Counted from the stretch's first letter, positions 15,264-23,880 are shown. The stretch: 46,708 nt of DNA from Deltaproteobacteria bacterium RIFCSPHIGHO2_02_FULL_44_16 (GCA_001798185.1 MGRM01000010.1:1-46708), one strand, 5' to 3'. Notes: a model not told the origin generated them from the letters alone. Translations and numbers: made by a program.

Positions 15264-16598
15264 ATGACACCTGACGATATCAAAAGTTTTTTTGCCGACG
15301 AAGATGATCTTCACAAAGAAGACTATTTTTTTCTCACCTATTGGTTTGAAACAAAACTAGATCCTCAAATACAAGCAGCATCGCTCTGTGCGGAGATGTC
15401 GACCGCGCAGTGGACATGGAAGAATCAAAACCGCGATCTTCGATTAAAGCATGCTGCAAAAGTGGTGCACTTAGAGATCCTAGAAAAGGCCGCAGGCCCG
15501 TCGTTTCGGTCGTCGTTTTCAAAGGGAGATTCTTTTACGCGATGCCTTGTTCGCATTGCCTATCCTCGATTGAATTTTGAAGATGGACTTCCAAATCTTT
15601 TGACGGCAGTTGCAGGGGAAGGGCCGTTTTTTTGTTCTGGAATTACATCTTTGAAACTTCTCGATATTGAATTTCCAGAAAGTTATCTCCAACATTTTTC
15701 TGGGCCCCGTTTTGGGATTGATGGATTACGGGGCTTCCTTAATATTTATCACCGTCCTCTTTTTTTGGGAGTGGTGAAACCAAATATCGGTCTTACTCCC
15801 GAGGAATTTTCAGAGGTCGCTTATTCGTCGTGGCTTGGCGGTCTGGATATTGCCAAGGATGATGAAATGCTCGGCGATGCTGAGTGGTCTCCATTAGAGA
15901 CGCGTTGTCGTCTTGTGGGAAGAAAGCGGAAAGAAGCTGAGGAAAAAACAGGAACATCGAAGATGTATCTTGCCAATATCACAGACGAAGTTGATCGTCT
16001 CTGTAAGCTCCACGATATCGCAGTTCGAGAAGGAGCAAATGCTGTCATGGTGAACTGCATGACGATCGGACTCTCAGCTGTTCGCATGCTTGCTCGACAT
16101 GCGGCGGTCCCTGTCGTTGGCCACTTTGTCTTTACCGCTGCTTTCTCTCGTCTCCCGTTTTTTGGAGTGTCGAGTGTCGTGATCACAAAGCTTCAGAGGC
16201 TTTGCGGGTGCGATCTCATTATCATGCCTGGTTTTGGTGCGCGCATGTTTACGGAAGAGGAAGAGGTCTTAGATAATGTTGATGCGTGTGTTGAAAGCTT
16301 TGGTCATGTGAAACGTTCACTTCCAATGCCGGCAGGAAGTGATTGGGCGGGGACGCTTCAATCTGTCTCTGAAAAGATGCGCAATATCGATTTTGGGTTT
16401 GGATGTGGTCGCGGTGTTTTCGCGCATCCTTCAGGACCTGAAGCAGGAGCCCAAAGTTTGCATCAAGCGTGGGACGCTATTGTCGAAAAGATTCCACTGG
16501 AAGTCTATGCAGAGGATCACCGCGAACTCAAGGAAGCGATCGCTGCCTTTGGTCAGGAAAGGGCGCAGCCCCTGAAGCCATTTATTTCAAAAATTTAG
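15264..16598 (+). CDS. RuBisCO-like protein (form IV)
   Basis: A 444-aa member of the RuBisCO large-subunit fold. The N-terminal domain (AEMSTAQWTW) and TIM barrel are recognisable. KPNIGL keeps the first catalytic Lys, and GGLDIAKDDEML keeps the carbamylated Lys and the Asp-Glu metal ligands. Other ribulose-bisphosphate residues are replaced: loop 6 reads GFGARMFT without the GKLEGE lysine, His327 in the GDHIHSG region becomes Ile (CDLIIMPG), and the SGGIH serine region reads AGSDW. It is therefore not expected to fix CO2; known relatives act as enolases or isomerases in sulfur-sugar metabolism. No methionine-salvage neighbours are present, so the substrate is open. Confidence 0.85.
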   Translation: MTPDDIKSFFADEDDLHKEDYFFLTYWFETKLDPQIQAASLCAEMSTAQWTWKNQNRDLRLKHAAKVVHLEILEKAAGPSFRSSFSKGDSFTRCLVRIAYPRLNFEDGLPNLLTAVAGEGPFFCSGITSLKLLDIEFPESYLQHFSGPRFGIDGLRGFLNIYHRPLFLGVVKPNIGLTPEEFSEVAYSSWLGGLDIAKDDEMLGDAEWSPLETRCRLVGRKRKEAEEKTGTSKMYLANITDEVDRLCKLHDIAVREGANAVMVNCMTIGLSAVRMLARHAAVPVVGHFVFTAAFSRLPFFGVSSVVITKLQRLCGCDLIIMPGFGARMFTEEEEVLDNVDACVESFGHVKRSLPMPAGSDWAGTLQSVSEKMRNIDFGFGCGRGVFAHPSGPEAGAQSLHQAWDAIVEKIPLEVYAEDHRELKEAIAAFGQERAQPLKPFISKI

Positions 16599-16613
16599 AA
16601 CATCCTCAATTGT

Positions 16614-17936
16614 TTATGATGAAATAACAGGCTCAATGACAGACCGCAGAGTTGGCTCACCGATTTCTTCGATTTCATATCGCACCCGCAAACAAGGTTT
16701 TTTCAGTTTGATCACGCGCAGCAAATCGATCGGACTTCCGTTGAGCACCATGTCGCAAGGGGTATTGTTGATCGATGTTTCAAGATCGCGAAGTTGTTTC
16801 TCGTAGTACCCGAGCGCTGGAATTACTTTTTCGAGGTTTGGATATTTAATGTACGCCTCGCGAATAGAACCAACAGCATAGGTTCGTGGGTCGACGATTT
16901 CCGCAGCGCCGTAGCGACCAGCAGCAACAACCGCGGCGCCAAAGCCCATGCCGCCATGAGTGACGGTTGGACCATCTTCAATGCAGAGAACACGAGCGCC
17001 CCGAATTTCTTCGGGATCGTCGACTACGATTTTGGAATCCCCTTTGATCACCTTTGCGTCTGCATTGAATTGTTTGATATTGTTCATGACGAGATCAAGT
17101 TGTTCGACACTGGCTTCATGATATTTATTAATGACAATGACATCAGCCGTCAGAAAATTTGTTTCTCCTGGATGATACGTTCGCTCATGACCAGCACGAA
17201 GTGGATCCACGACCACAATTTCAAGATCTGAATTGAGAAACGGCGTGTCGTTATTCCCCCCATCCCACACCAGCACATCAGCCTCTTTTTCTGCTTCACG
17301 GGTGATCCGTTCGTAATCGATGCCAGCATAAATCACGAGTCCTTGATCAATATAGGGTTCAAACTCTTCTCGTTCTTCAATCGTGCAATCGTATTTATCG
17401 AGATCGCTGTAGAGCGCAAATCGTTGCATGGCCTGCTTTTCCAGATCGCCATAAGGCATGGGGTGACGAATCGCGACGACACGTTTCCCCATCTCTTTGA
17501 GAGTGGTGAGAACTTTACGCGATGTTTGGCTTTTGCCAGATCCGGTGCGAACGGCACAGACAGAAACGACGGGAATATGAGCTTTTACTTGCGTTTTTTG
17601 TGGAGCGATCAACGTAAAACTTGCACCTGCAGCGAGCACCTCTGAGCCTTTTTGCATGACATATTCATGAGAGACATCACTGTACGAAAAATAAACTTGG
17701 GCAACGCGGTGTTCTCGAATCAAACGTGAGAGATCTTTTTCTGGATAAATCGGAATCCCTTTTGGGTAGAGTGATCCTGCAAGCGAGGGGGGATAGACTC
17801 GATCCGCAATTTTGGGAATTTGGGTGGCGGTAAAAGCAACGACATTGTGTTTTTCACTGTTTCGAAAAAAAGTATTGAAATTGTGAAAGTCGCGTCCTGC
17901 GGCGCCCATGATGATGACCGGTTTTCGCTCTTGCAT
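16614..17936 (-). CDS. COG2403-type GTPase / cyclic 2,3-diphosphoglycerate synthetase-like
   Basis: The 440-aa protein starts at the ATG after AAAGGA; longer frames run through a REP repeat and are not credible. An N-terminal Rossmann-like domain (VIIMGAAGRDFHNFN) is followed by a P-loop (RTGSGKSQTSR, about residue 135), a second nucleotide-fold segment (VLVWDGGNND), a DPLRAGHE segment and VINKYHEA resembling an NKxD-type base-recognition motif. The pattern matches the predicted GTPase family COG2403, which includes archaeal cyclic 2,3-diphosphoglycerate synthetase. It is convergent with the RuBisCO-like gene with only 15 bp between them. The in vivo reaction in bacteria is not established. 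Confidence 0.75.
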   Translation of the reverse strand: MQERKPVIIMGAAGRDFHNFNTFFRNSEKHNVVAFTATQIPKIADRVYPPSLAGSLYPKGIPIYPEKDLSRLIREHRVAQVYFSYSDVSHEYVMQKGSEVLAAGASFTLIAPQKTQVKAHIPVVSVCAVRTGSGKSQTSRKVLTTLKEMGKRVVAIRHPMPYGDLEKQAMQRFALYSDLDKYDCTIEEREEFEPYIDQGLVIYAGIDYERITREAEKEADVLVWDGGNNDTPFLNSDLEIVVVDPLRAGHERTYHPGETNFLTADVIVINKYHEASVEQLDLVMNNIKQFNADAKVIKGDSKIVVDDPEEIRGARVLCIEDGPTVTHGGMGFGAAVVAAGRYGAAEIVDPRTYAVGSIREAYIKYPNLEKVIPALGYYEKQLRDLETSINNTPCDMVLNGSPIDLLRVIKLKKPCLRVRYEIEEIGEPTLRSVIEPVISS

Positions 17937-17952
17937 AGAGAATCCTTTGTTT

Positions 17953-18015
17953 GTCATCCTCGCGTAGGCGGGGATCTCTTGAATTTCATGGGATTCCCGC
18001 TTTCGCGGGAATGAC
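17953..18015. repeat. REP-like palindromic repeat (copy 4)
   Basis: GTCATCCTCGCG-taggCGGGGATC faces GATTCCCGC-tttcGCGGGAATGAC. It lies just upstream of the COG2403 gene in a divergent intergenic region. Confidence 0.85.
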
Positions 18016-18079
18016 ATAAGTTTTCTTCCTCTATCAGGGCAGCCGCAAGAGATCAAGTTGTGTGGATTTAAAAAAGTGC

Positions 18080-18137
18080 CGAACTTTTGAGAGGTTAGAG
18101 CTGAAATATATCTCGCAACCTTTTGAGGGAAAGTTCG
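18080..18137 (+). other. hairpin in the leader of the TSP3-repeat gene
   Basis: CGAACTTT (18080-18087) pairs with AAAGTTCG (18130-18137), and inside it AGGTT (18092-18096) pairs with AACCT (18117-18121). The hairpin sits about 65 bp before the start codon of the next gene and may be an untranslated-leader structure. Nothing ties it to a known regulator. Confidence 0.35.
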
Positions 18138-18203
18138 ATAAATCACTCAAAGCAGGTCTATACAAAGTTTTTTCCCCATGTTAGGCAAGTTTTCGGAGGT
18201 TTT

Positions 18204-20207
18204 ATGTTTGCAGTCGGTGATTCCGGTAAAGTGACCGTAAGTCATGTGAGAATTTTCATTCCTCTCCCATCTCAAAGCAATGCGGTTTCAAGAACTCCAT
18301 CATTAGAGGAAGAGCAACCAGGATTTTTTCAAAAAGCGGCAACATTGTTGAAACAAGGATTTGCAAATATTGGAAATGCCCATGTTGCTCAAGGAGAAGC
18401 ATTTGAAAATCCTGAGTTTCGACGAGCATATGCCAAAGGACTTCTTGCACCTTTTAAAATAGTAATAGGTGCGGGAACGGCAAGCACAGGATGTTCATGC
18501 GGTGATGAAATCGTTACTCCAGCTCCAGAATCACCCGATAGCGGAGTGTTTCCAGATGCAATGCCACCACCGCCACCAGATGCTGGTCAACCCGATGGCG
18601 GTGTTAACGCAGATGCTACTCCCGGTATGGATGCAGCTCCGGTTGATGGTGGCATCGAATGCGATCCTCGTCATTTTACAGACGCGGGAATGCTTCCTCG
18701 ACAATGTGATTTTGATCACGACGGTATTCTCAACCAAGAAGACAATTGTCCTCGTAACTGGAATGAGCGACAGATTGATACGAATGGAAATGGTTTGGGA
18801 GATCCTTGCGATCCGCAGCCAAATCTTCCCGGTATTATTGTTGATGCTTTTATTGTCGGGGATATCAATGACAAAAGTCGAGTTGCCGTCATGCTTTTTG
18901 TGCAAGGTGCTCTTCTCGTGGTTCGTGATAATCCGAGTAACGCTGTTCAAAAATGTGTCTCCACGGGAGGACGAGGAATATTGTGTTCCACACAAGGAGC
19001 ACGTATCCCTCCCGATCCTATTCGAAACGGAACACATGCACGGCCTCAGTCAGGGTTTTCATTCGATACGAATAATATATTTATTACAGAACCGACCAGA
19101 TGTGACCCTGGTCAACGTGTCCCAGCCTGTTTTGACCCAAATGATGTCGATGGAACCGGTCCAGCAAGAATTTTTATCACAGACAATGAGGCAAATGCGA
19201 TTCAAAATGGATCAATGCTTCAAGGTCAGCGCGCTGGAGAACCATTACCATCAGAAGTGACATTGCATATTTCCGGAGGTGGCCCAGCTCTTGAGCAAAA
19301 CTTAGCTGCTTGGGGTGGTTATGCTCTCTCTGGTGAACCTGGGGATCAAACGGGATGGATTCTTGCAAGTGGATTTTCAATGAGCGCTTTTCGGGGATCG
19401 GTTTTGATTCCATTCGGGATTTTGACGCCGGGACCGCGAGGGAATCCATCAGGAATTGACATGTATGACGTTCCCCCATTTACCCGTGGAGTTGGACCAA
19501 TAGCGCTTAGCTCACCGCAAAATCTTGAGCGCGATGGGTCCAGTATTCAAGTTCGGCCTCTTCCAGGAACAACGGAACAAAAGATGTATGTTCTGATGAG
19601 CAAAAAAGCAGTTCCAACCGGAGGATCAAGTCTTTTACGTGTCGATCCGCGGCAAGGAGTAGAACAACGTATTTCATTGCTTGGGACGTCTATTGATACT
19701 CCAAATGCTCTTCAGATGGATGCCGACGGAGATGTAGCGCTTGTGCCACTTGATGCGCAATCAAATAACAGCGTTCCAACGCTTTCACAGGTTCAATTTT
19801 CGGGAACCGGAACAACGACGACGTATGCTGTAAATCCAGTCTATCTTGCTGGTTCAGGGCTTGACGAAGAGCTTCGGGTTCAGGGAAAAATTCTGGATCA
19901 TATAATGTCATATGGAAATGATTTTTTAATTGAAAGCCAAGGAGAAGGTCAGAAAGTTCCTGGTTATGTCATTGCTCTGAATTTATCGACGTTGACGGCA
20001 ATGCTTCGTGAGAAGGTCGGTATCGATCCTCATCGTCTGGCAGTGGATTCTGCAACTGATATGATGGCAGTGGCGCATATGGGTTCAACATTGGATATTC
20101 GAACTTCAACGACTCCAGGACATTTGATCGGTCGTCCGCATGGAGATCTTTCTGATGGTATCCCAGGAGTCACGATCATCAATCCAGCAGATGCGCTGGG
20201 CCGTTAG
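18204..20207 (+). CDS. thrombospondin type-3 repeat protein
   Basis: A 667-aa protein starting at the ATG with CGGAGG five bases upstream. Residues 1-90 are of unknown type. Residues about 80-99 form a hydrophobic run ending in GCSCG, possibly an internal lipobox-like or metal site. Residues 105-150 are a Pro/Asp/Gly linker (PDAGQPDGG), and about 168-203 hold a Ca-binding thrombospondin type-3 repeat (DFDHDGILNQEDNCP, DTNGNGLGDPCD). The remainder is beta-rich, propeller-like and unrecognised. Such DAG/DGG linkers with TSP3 repeats are frequent in myxobacteria-type surface proteins. A standard signal peptide is not evident, so surface location is inferred. Confidence 0.75.
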   Translation: MFAVGDSGKVTVSHVRIFIPLPSQSNAVSRTPSLEEEQPGFFQKAATLLKQGFANIGNAHVAQGEAFENPEFRRAYAKGLLAPFKIVIGAGTASTGCSCGDEIVTPAPESPDSGVFPDAMPPPPPDAGQPDGGVNADATPGMDAAPVDGGIECDPRHFTDAGMLPRQCDFDHDGILNQEDNCPRNWNERQIDTNGNGLGDPCDPQPNLPGIIVDAFIVGDINDKSRVAVMLFVQGALLVVRDNPSNAVQKCVSTGGRGILCSTQGARIPPDPIRNGTHARPQSGFSFDTNNIFITEPTRCDPGQRVPACFDPNDVDGTGPARIFITDNEANAIQNGSMLQGQRAGEPLPSEVTLHISGGGPALEQNLAAWGGYALSGEPGDQTGWILASGFSMSAFRGSVLIPFGILTPGPRGNPSGIDMYDVPPFTRGVGPIALSSPQNLERDGSSIQVRPLPGTTEQKMYVLMSKKAVPTGGSSLLRVDPRQGVEQRISLLGTSIDTPNALQMDADGDVALVPLDAQSNNSVPTLSQVQFSGTGTTTTYAVNPVYLAGSGLDEELRVQGKILDHIMSYGNDFLIESQGEGQKVPGYVIALNLSTLTAMLREKVGIDPHRLAVDSATDMMAVAHMGSTLDIRTSTTPGHLIGRPHGDLSDGIPGVTIINPADALGR

Positions 20208-20249
20208 TTCAAACGTTGACATTCGTGAGCCACATGCTAGCTCGTGTGC

Positions 20250-21125
20250 ATGCAATCGCTGACACTTTCTGCTCCTGCAAAAATAAATACACATCTTCGA
20301 ATTGTTGGACAACGTGATGATGGTTACCATCTCTTGCAGATGGTGATGGTCAAACTTTCCTTGTCAGATCGCATTACGGTGAGCACAATTTCTCAAGGCA
20401 TTGAATTTGAAATTGAAGGATCTCAAGATGAAGGGATGAAGGGCGACAAAAATCTCGTCGTTCGTGCGGCCAAAGCATTTTGCGAAATGATAGGGACGAA
20501 GCAAGGTGTTCGCATTCATCTTCAGAAAAATATTCCTCTCGGTGCAGGTTTAGCGGGAGGCTCGAGTGATGCCGCAGCAATTCTCCGAGCTCTGAATCAA
20601 CTATGGAATGTCGGAATGATTTCCGATGAGCTTGCGCGGATTGGTGTTAAACTGGGCGCCGATGTCCCTTTTTTTTGCTATGAAGGAGCAGCTTTTGTGG
20701 AAGGAATTGGAGAGAAAGTGGACATCATTCAAAATTTTCCAAAACTTTTTCTCTTACTTTTAAATCCAGGTTTTTCCGTTTCAACTCACCGTATGTTTCA
20801 AGTCTTTGATGAAGGTGTAGCTTCGGGGCATTTCCAATTGACACCAAAATGGTCGAATGATAGGTTCCGGCGGCTTTTTAAAGGATTTGAAGAGGTTACA
20901 GCCTTTCTTCAGAACGATTTGGAGAAAGTGACCCTCACGGCTCATCCCGAAATCGAAACGATGAAATCGTATCTCGTCACATCTGGAGCAGAAGGGGTGT
21001 TGATGTCGGGAAGTGGGCCGACCGTTTTTGGACTTTTTTCTGATCGAAAACAGCGCGATCAGGTTGAAAAGAGGGCTTTGCAGGAACATCGCTGGCAGGT
21101 TTTTGCAACGGAAAGTGTTTCATGA
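20250..21125 (+). CDS. ispE: 4-diphosphocytidyl-2-C-methyl-D-erythritol kinase
   Basis: GHMP-family kinase of the MEP isoprenoid pathway. The 291-aa protein has the N-terminal SAPAKINTHLRIVGQRDDGYHLL segment, the ATP-binding PLGAGLAGGSSDAAA motif near residue 95, and the C-terminal MSGSGPTVFGLF glycine motif. The ATG at 20250 lies in frame 6 bp after an alternative GTG. Its stop overlaps the spoVG start (ATGA), so the two are translationally coupled. It opens a housekeeping run that continues to dnaB. Confidence 0.94.
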   Translation: MQSLTLSAPAKINTHLRIVGQRDDGYHLLQMVMVKLSLSDRITVSTISQGIEFEIEGSQDEGMKGDKNLVVRAAKAFCEMIGTKQGVRIHLQKNIPLGAGLAGGSSDAAAILRALNQLWNVGMISDELARIGVKLGADVPFFCYEGAAFVEGIGEKVDIIQNFPKLFLLLLNPGFSVSTHRMFQVFDEGVASGHFQLTPKWSNDRFRRLFKGFEEVTAFLQNDLEKVTLTAHPEIETMKSYLVTSGAEGVLMSGSGPTVFGLFSDRKQRDQVEKRALQEHRWQVFATESVS

Positions 21126-21379
21126 ACATTACCGATGTTCATATTTTTCCGGTGAATGAAGGAAAATTGAAAGCATTTGCAACGATTACGATTGATGGAT
21201 CGTTTGTGATTCGAGATGTAAAAGTCATTGAAGGGCATAAAGGATTATTTATTGCCATGCCCTCAAAACAACGCAAAGATGGCACGTTTCGCGACATTGT
21301 TCATCCGATTGATGATCGCATTCGCGACGCGATAACTGAAAAAATTTTGGCAGCTTATAAACAAACAGTGGTTACTTAA
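21122..21379 (+). CDS. spoVG: SpoVG family RNA/DNA-binding regulator
   Basis: The 85-aa protein closely follows the SpoVG pattern: ITDVHIFPV, then KLKAFATITIDGSFVIRDVKVIEG, LFIAMPSKQ and DIVHPID. SpoVG binds nucleic acid and affects division, exoprotein and virulence genes in Firmicutes and Borrelia. It is also conserved, without sporulation, beside ispE or prs in deltaproteobacteria. The start overlaps the ispE stop. Confidence 0.93.
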   Translation: MNITDVHIFPVNEGKLKAFATITIDGSFVIRDVKVIEGHKGLFIAMPSKQRKDGTFRDIVHPIDDRIRDAITEKILAAYKQTVVT

Positions 21380-21403
21380 AACTTGTGGAAGACTGGTGAG
21401 AAA

Positions 21404-21507
21404 GTGCTAGATCCGAGGCAGTCAGAGGAGACCAACCGAGACGTACTGAGAAGTACGTCGCAGGTTGTGTCGACGATGACAACGAAGGAGATAGCGCTTT
21501 ATCGCCA
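21404..21507 (+). other. structured purine-rich element ahead of tRNA-Gln
   Basis: Between spoVG and tRNA-Gln, AAGTGCTA (about 21404-21411) can pair with TAGCGCTT (ending about 21500). Inside, AACC-ga-GACGTACT-GAGA-AGTACGTC-gca-GGTT forms a strong hairpin capped by a GNRA loop. The GAGGAGACCAACCG stretch resembles GAGGAGCAGAACCG of the 15.1-kb element. It could be part of the tRNA precursor, a free RNA or a repeat; I cannot decide. Confidence 0.4.
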
Positions 21508-21517
21508 GCCGACAGAT

Positions 21518-21589
21518 TGGGGCGTCGACAAGCGGTAAGTCTCCAGGCTTTGGACCTGGCATTCGGAGGTTCGAATCCTCCCGCCCCAG
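21518..21589 (+). tRNA. tRNA-Gln (anticodon TTG)
   Basis: Acceptor stem TGGGGCG pairs with CGCCCCA. The anticodon stem CCAGG/CCTGG frames loop CTTTGGA with TTG at 21550-21552. The T-arm GGAGG-TTCGAAT-CCTCC is perfect and the discriminator base is G. CCA is not encoded. It lies between spoVG and prs and ends 20 bp before the prs start, so it is probably processed from a shared transcript. Confidence 0.97.
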
Positions 21590-21609
21590 CATAACGAAGA
21601 AGGAATATT

Positions 21610-22566
21610 ATGTCCCTTTTTGGAAGTAACACATCGTTGAAGTTGTTTTCAGGAAACGCAAATCGACCTCTTGCAGAGGCGATTGCCCGTTTTTTGAAGA
21701 TGCGTTTGTCGGAAGGAAAAGTTTCGCATTTTAGTGATGGCGAAACGTGGGTGGAGATTGATGATAATGTTCGCGGTGCCGACGTTTTTGTCATTCAGCC
21801 AACGTCTCCTCCGGTCAACGAACATTTGATGGAGCTTCTCATTATTATCGATGCGCTTCGACGAGCTTCTGCAGATCGTATTACTGCTGTCATTCCTTAT
21901 TATGGATATGCGCGCCAAGACCGAAAAGTAAGTCCACGGACACCGATTAGTTCCAAACTTGTTGCGGATCTCATTACAGCAGCCGGAGCTCATCGTGTGT
22001 TGACGATGGATCTTCATGCAGGGCAAATTCAAGGTTTCTTTAATATTCCAGTCGATCATCTTTTTGCAAAGCCAGTTTTGATTGATTATTTAAAGAAACA
22101 ATTTCCAGACAACTTTGTGGTGATTGCACCCGATGCTGGTGGTGCAGAGCGGGCGCGTTCGTTTGCAAAGATGCTCAACTCTCCCATGGCGCTCATTGAT
22201 AAACGTCGGGTGCGCCCAAATGAAAACGAAGTGATGAATATTATTGGCGAGGTGAAGGGGATGAAAGCGGTGATCGTCGATGATATTGTCGATACAGCCG
22301 GAACCATGATTAAAGCTGCAGAGGCTCTTTTGCAGAAGGGTGCGACAGAAATTCATGCATGCTGTGTGCATCCGGTTTTTTCTGGCCCAGCGATTCCTCG
22401 TTTGACAGAGTCACTGATCAAGTCGATGGTTGTGACCGATACGATTTTACTGCGCGACGATGCGCGTCACTGTGAAAAGATTCAGGTGTTATCAGTTGCC
22501 GAATTACTCGGCGAAGCGATTCGACGGATTCACAATGCTGATTCCGTTTCTTCGCTTTTTGTTTAA
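21610..22566 (+). CDS. prs: ribose-phosphate pyrophosphokinase
   Basis: Makes PRPP from ribose 5-phosphate and ATP for purine, pyrimidine, His, Trp and NAD synthesis. The 318-aa protein has [20 protein letters not shown], the metal-binding [12 protein letters not shown], the [12 protein letters not shown] segment and the PRPP loop [11 protein letters not shown], all canonical for class I enzymes. AAGGA precedes the ATG. It follows tRNA-Gln closely and is followed by rplY, a conserved order. Confidence 0.96.
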   Translation: MSLFGSNTSLKLFSGNANRPLAEAIARFLKMRLSEGKVSHFSDGETWVEIDDNVRGADVFVIQPTSPPVNEHLMELLIIIDALRRASADRITAVIPYYGYARQDRKVSPRTPISSKLVADLITAAGAHRVLTMDLHAGQIQGFFNIPVDHLFAKPVLIDYLKKQFPDNFVVIAPDAGGAERARSFAKMLNSPMALIDKRRVRPNENEVMNIIGEVKGMKAVIVDDIVDTAGTMIKAAEALLQKGATEIHACCVHPVFSGPAIPRLTESLIKSMVVTDTILLRDDARHCEKIQVLSVAELLGEAIRRIHNADSVSSLFV

Positions 22567-22584
22567 TTTTTTTTGGAGGTTTGT

Positions 22585-23274
22585 ATGGAACGTCTTGTCC
22601 TTGAAGCAACAACGCGTGCTGTTGGAAAAGGAGTGGCACGTAAAATCAGAGCGGCTGGCAATATTCCTGCTGTTCTTTATGGAAGAAAGAATGAACCGGT
22701 TGCTTTGTCGGTTCATGGTCGCGCTTTCGAAAAAGTGACTAAAGCTTCTCCAGATTTAACGGCGATCATTGATCTGACGATCGATGGAAAAGAGAAATTT
22801 TCCGCGCTGATTCGTGATTATCAAGCAGATGTGATTCGACGTCATTTTACGCATCTCGATTTTCAAGCGATTGATCTCACCGAGAAACTTGATCTTGAAG
22901 TTCCCGTTCATCTGATTGGCTTGCCTATTGGAGTCAAAGATGAAGGTGGTGTGCTTGAACAATTGCGACGTAAGATTCATATTCGAGTATTGCCCACGAA
23001 TATTCCAAAACACATTGAAGTTGATGTGAGCAATTTGAAAATTGGTCAGAGTGTTCATGCTGATGAAGTGAAGCTTCCTGAGGGAGTTGAGTTCCCTCAT
23101 GTGACTAATTACACCATTGCCGCGGTGGTTGCTCCTCAGAAAGAAGAAGTGGCTGCAGCGCCAGTCGCTGCTGTTGAAGGCGCTGCTGCAACTCCGGCTG
23201 AAGGCGCTGCTCCATCTGCTGAAGCTGAGAAGGGTGCCAAGGCTGGCGGTGAAAAGGCTGAGAAAAAAGGGTGA
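22585..23274 (+). CDS. rplY: 50S ribosomal protein bL25 / general stress protein Ctc
   Basis: Binds 5S rRNA. The 229-aa product is the long (Ctc/TL5) form: the N-terminal L25 domain (IRAAGNIPAVLYGRKN) is followed by the C-terminal beta domain (HFTHLDFQAIDL, DEGGVLEQL, LPEGVEFPH) and an Ala/Glu/Lys-rich tail that is low-complexity. GGAGG lies six bases before the ATG. The stop overlaps the GTG start of pth. Confidence 0.93.
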   Translation: MERLVLEATTRAVGKGVARKIRAAGNIPAVLYGRKNEPVALSVHGRAFEKVTKASPDLTAIIDLTIDGKEKFSALIRDYQADVIRRHFTHLDFQAIDLTEKLDLEVPVHLIGLPIGVKDEGGVLEQLRRKIHIRVLPTNIPKHIEVDVSNLKIGQSVHADEVKLPEGVEFPHVTNYTIAAVVAPQKEEVAAAPVAAVEGAAATPAEGAAPSAEAEKGAKAGGEKAEKKG

Positions 23275-23828
23275 AGCTCTTCGTTGGCCTTGGAAATCCA
23301 GGAAAGAAGTATGCATTGCAGCGTCACAATGTTGGATTTTGGATTCTCGATCAATTTGCTGCTGATCATGGAATGACGTTTCAGAAAAAAGATTTTAAGG
23401 GAAGAGTTGCAAAGGAGAAAATAGGAAAGGACGAAGTCCTTTTGTTAAAACCAGAAACATTTATGAATCTTTCTGGAGCGAGTGTTCGGGAAGCGGCTTC
23501 TTTTTATCGTGTTGCACTTCAGGATATTGTTGTTGTGCATGACGATTTAGATATTGAACGAGGCGTCATTCGATTTGCGACGAACCGTGGACCAGCGGGG
23601 AATAACGGTGTTGCCTCTATTATCGAGACTCTTGGGACCAAAGAATTTTGTAGACTCCGATTCGGAATTGGTCGACCAGGGAAAGAGTGGGACCCAGCAG
23701 ATTATGTTCTGAGCCCCTTTTTACCTGAGGAGCAGCCGGAAATTGAGGCAGGAGTAAAAAAAGCGAGTAAGGCCCTTGCAATGTTTCTTGAAAAGGGTTT
23801 AAGTTTTGTGCAACAAGAGTACCACTAA
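23271..23828 (+). CDS. pth: peptidyl-tRNA hydrolase
   Basis: Releases tRNA from dropped-off peptidyl-tRNA. The 185-aa protein starts with a GTG that overlaps the rplY stop. Family residues are present: GLGNPGKKY, RHNVGFWILD (catalytic His), KPETFMNLSG, the VVHDDLDI aspartate and NRGPAGNNGV. rplY-pth coupling is widespread. Confidence 0.95.
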   Translation: MKLFVGLGNPGKKYALQRHNVGFWILDQFAADHGMTFQKKDFKGRVAKEKIGKDEVLLLKPETFMNLSGASVREAASFYRVALQDIVVVHDDLDIERGVIRFATNRGPAGNNGVASIIETLGTKEFCRLRFGIGRPGKEWDPADYVLSPFLPEEQPEIEAGVKKASKALAMFLEKGLSFVQQEYH

Positions 23829-23880
23829 CTACTCCTTGGTTTCGGATAAGCCGAAGCCTTGATACCCATAAGGAGATTGT
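23829..23880 (+). promoter_or_regulatory. candidate S6 (rpsF) leader with sequestered ribosome site
   Basis: GGTTTCGG (about 23838-23845) pairs with CCGAAGCC (23851-23858) around a 5-nt loop. Outside it, CTCCTT (23832-23837) is complementary to the rpsF Shine-Dalgarno AAGGAG (23870-23875). The CCGAAG hairpin resembles the CCG-containing S6:S18 recognition motif described in other bacteria. Autoregulation by S6:S18 is therefore plausible but inferred. Confidence 0.5.

Noticed and set aside
17937-18146. N-terminal extension of the COG2403 protein to 510 aa
   Set aside because: The extension is a translated REP repeat (SFPRKRESHE); the ATG at 17936 has a good Shine-Dalgarno.
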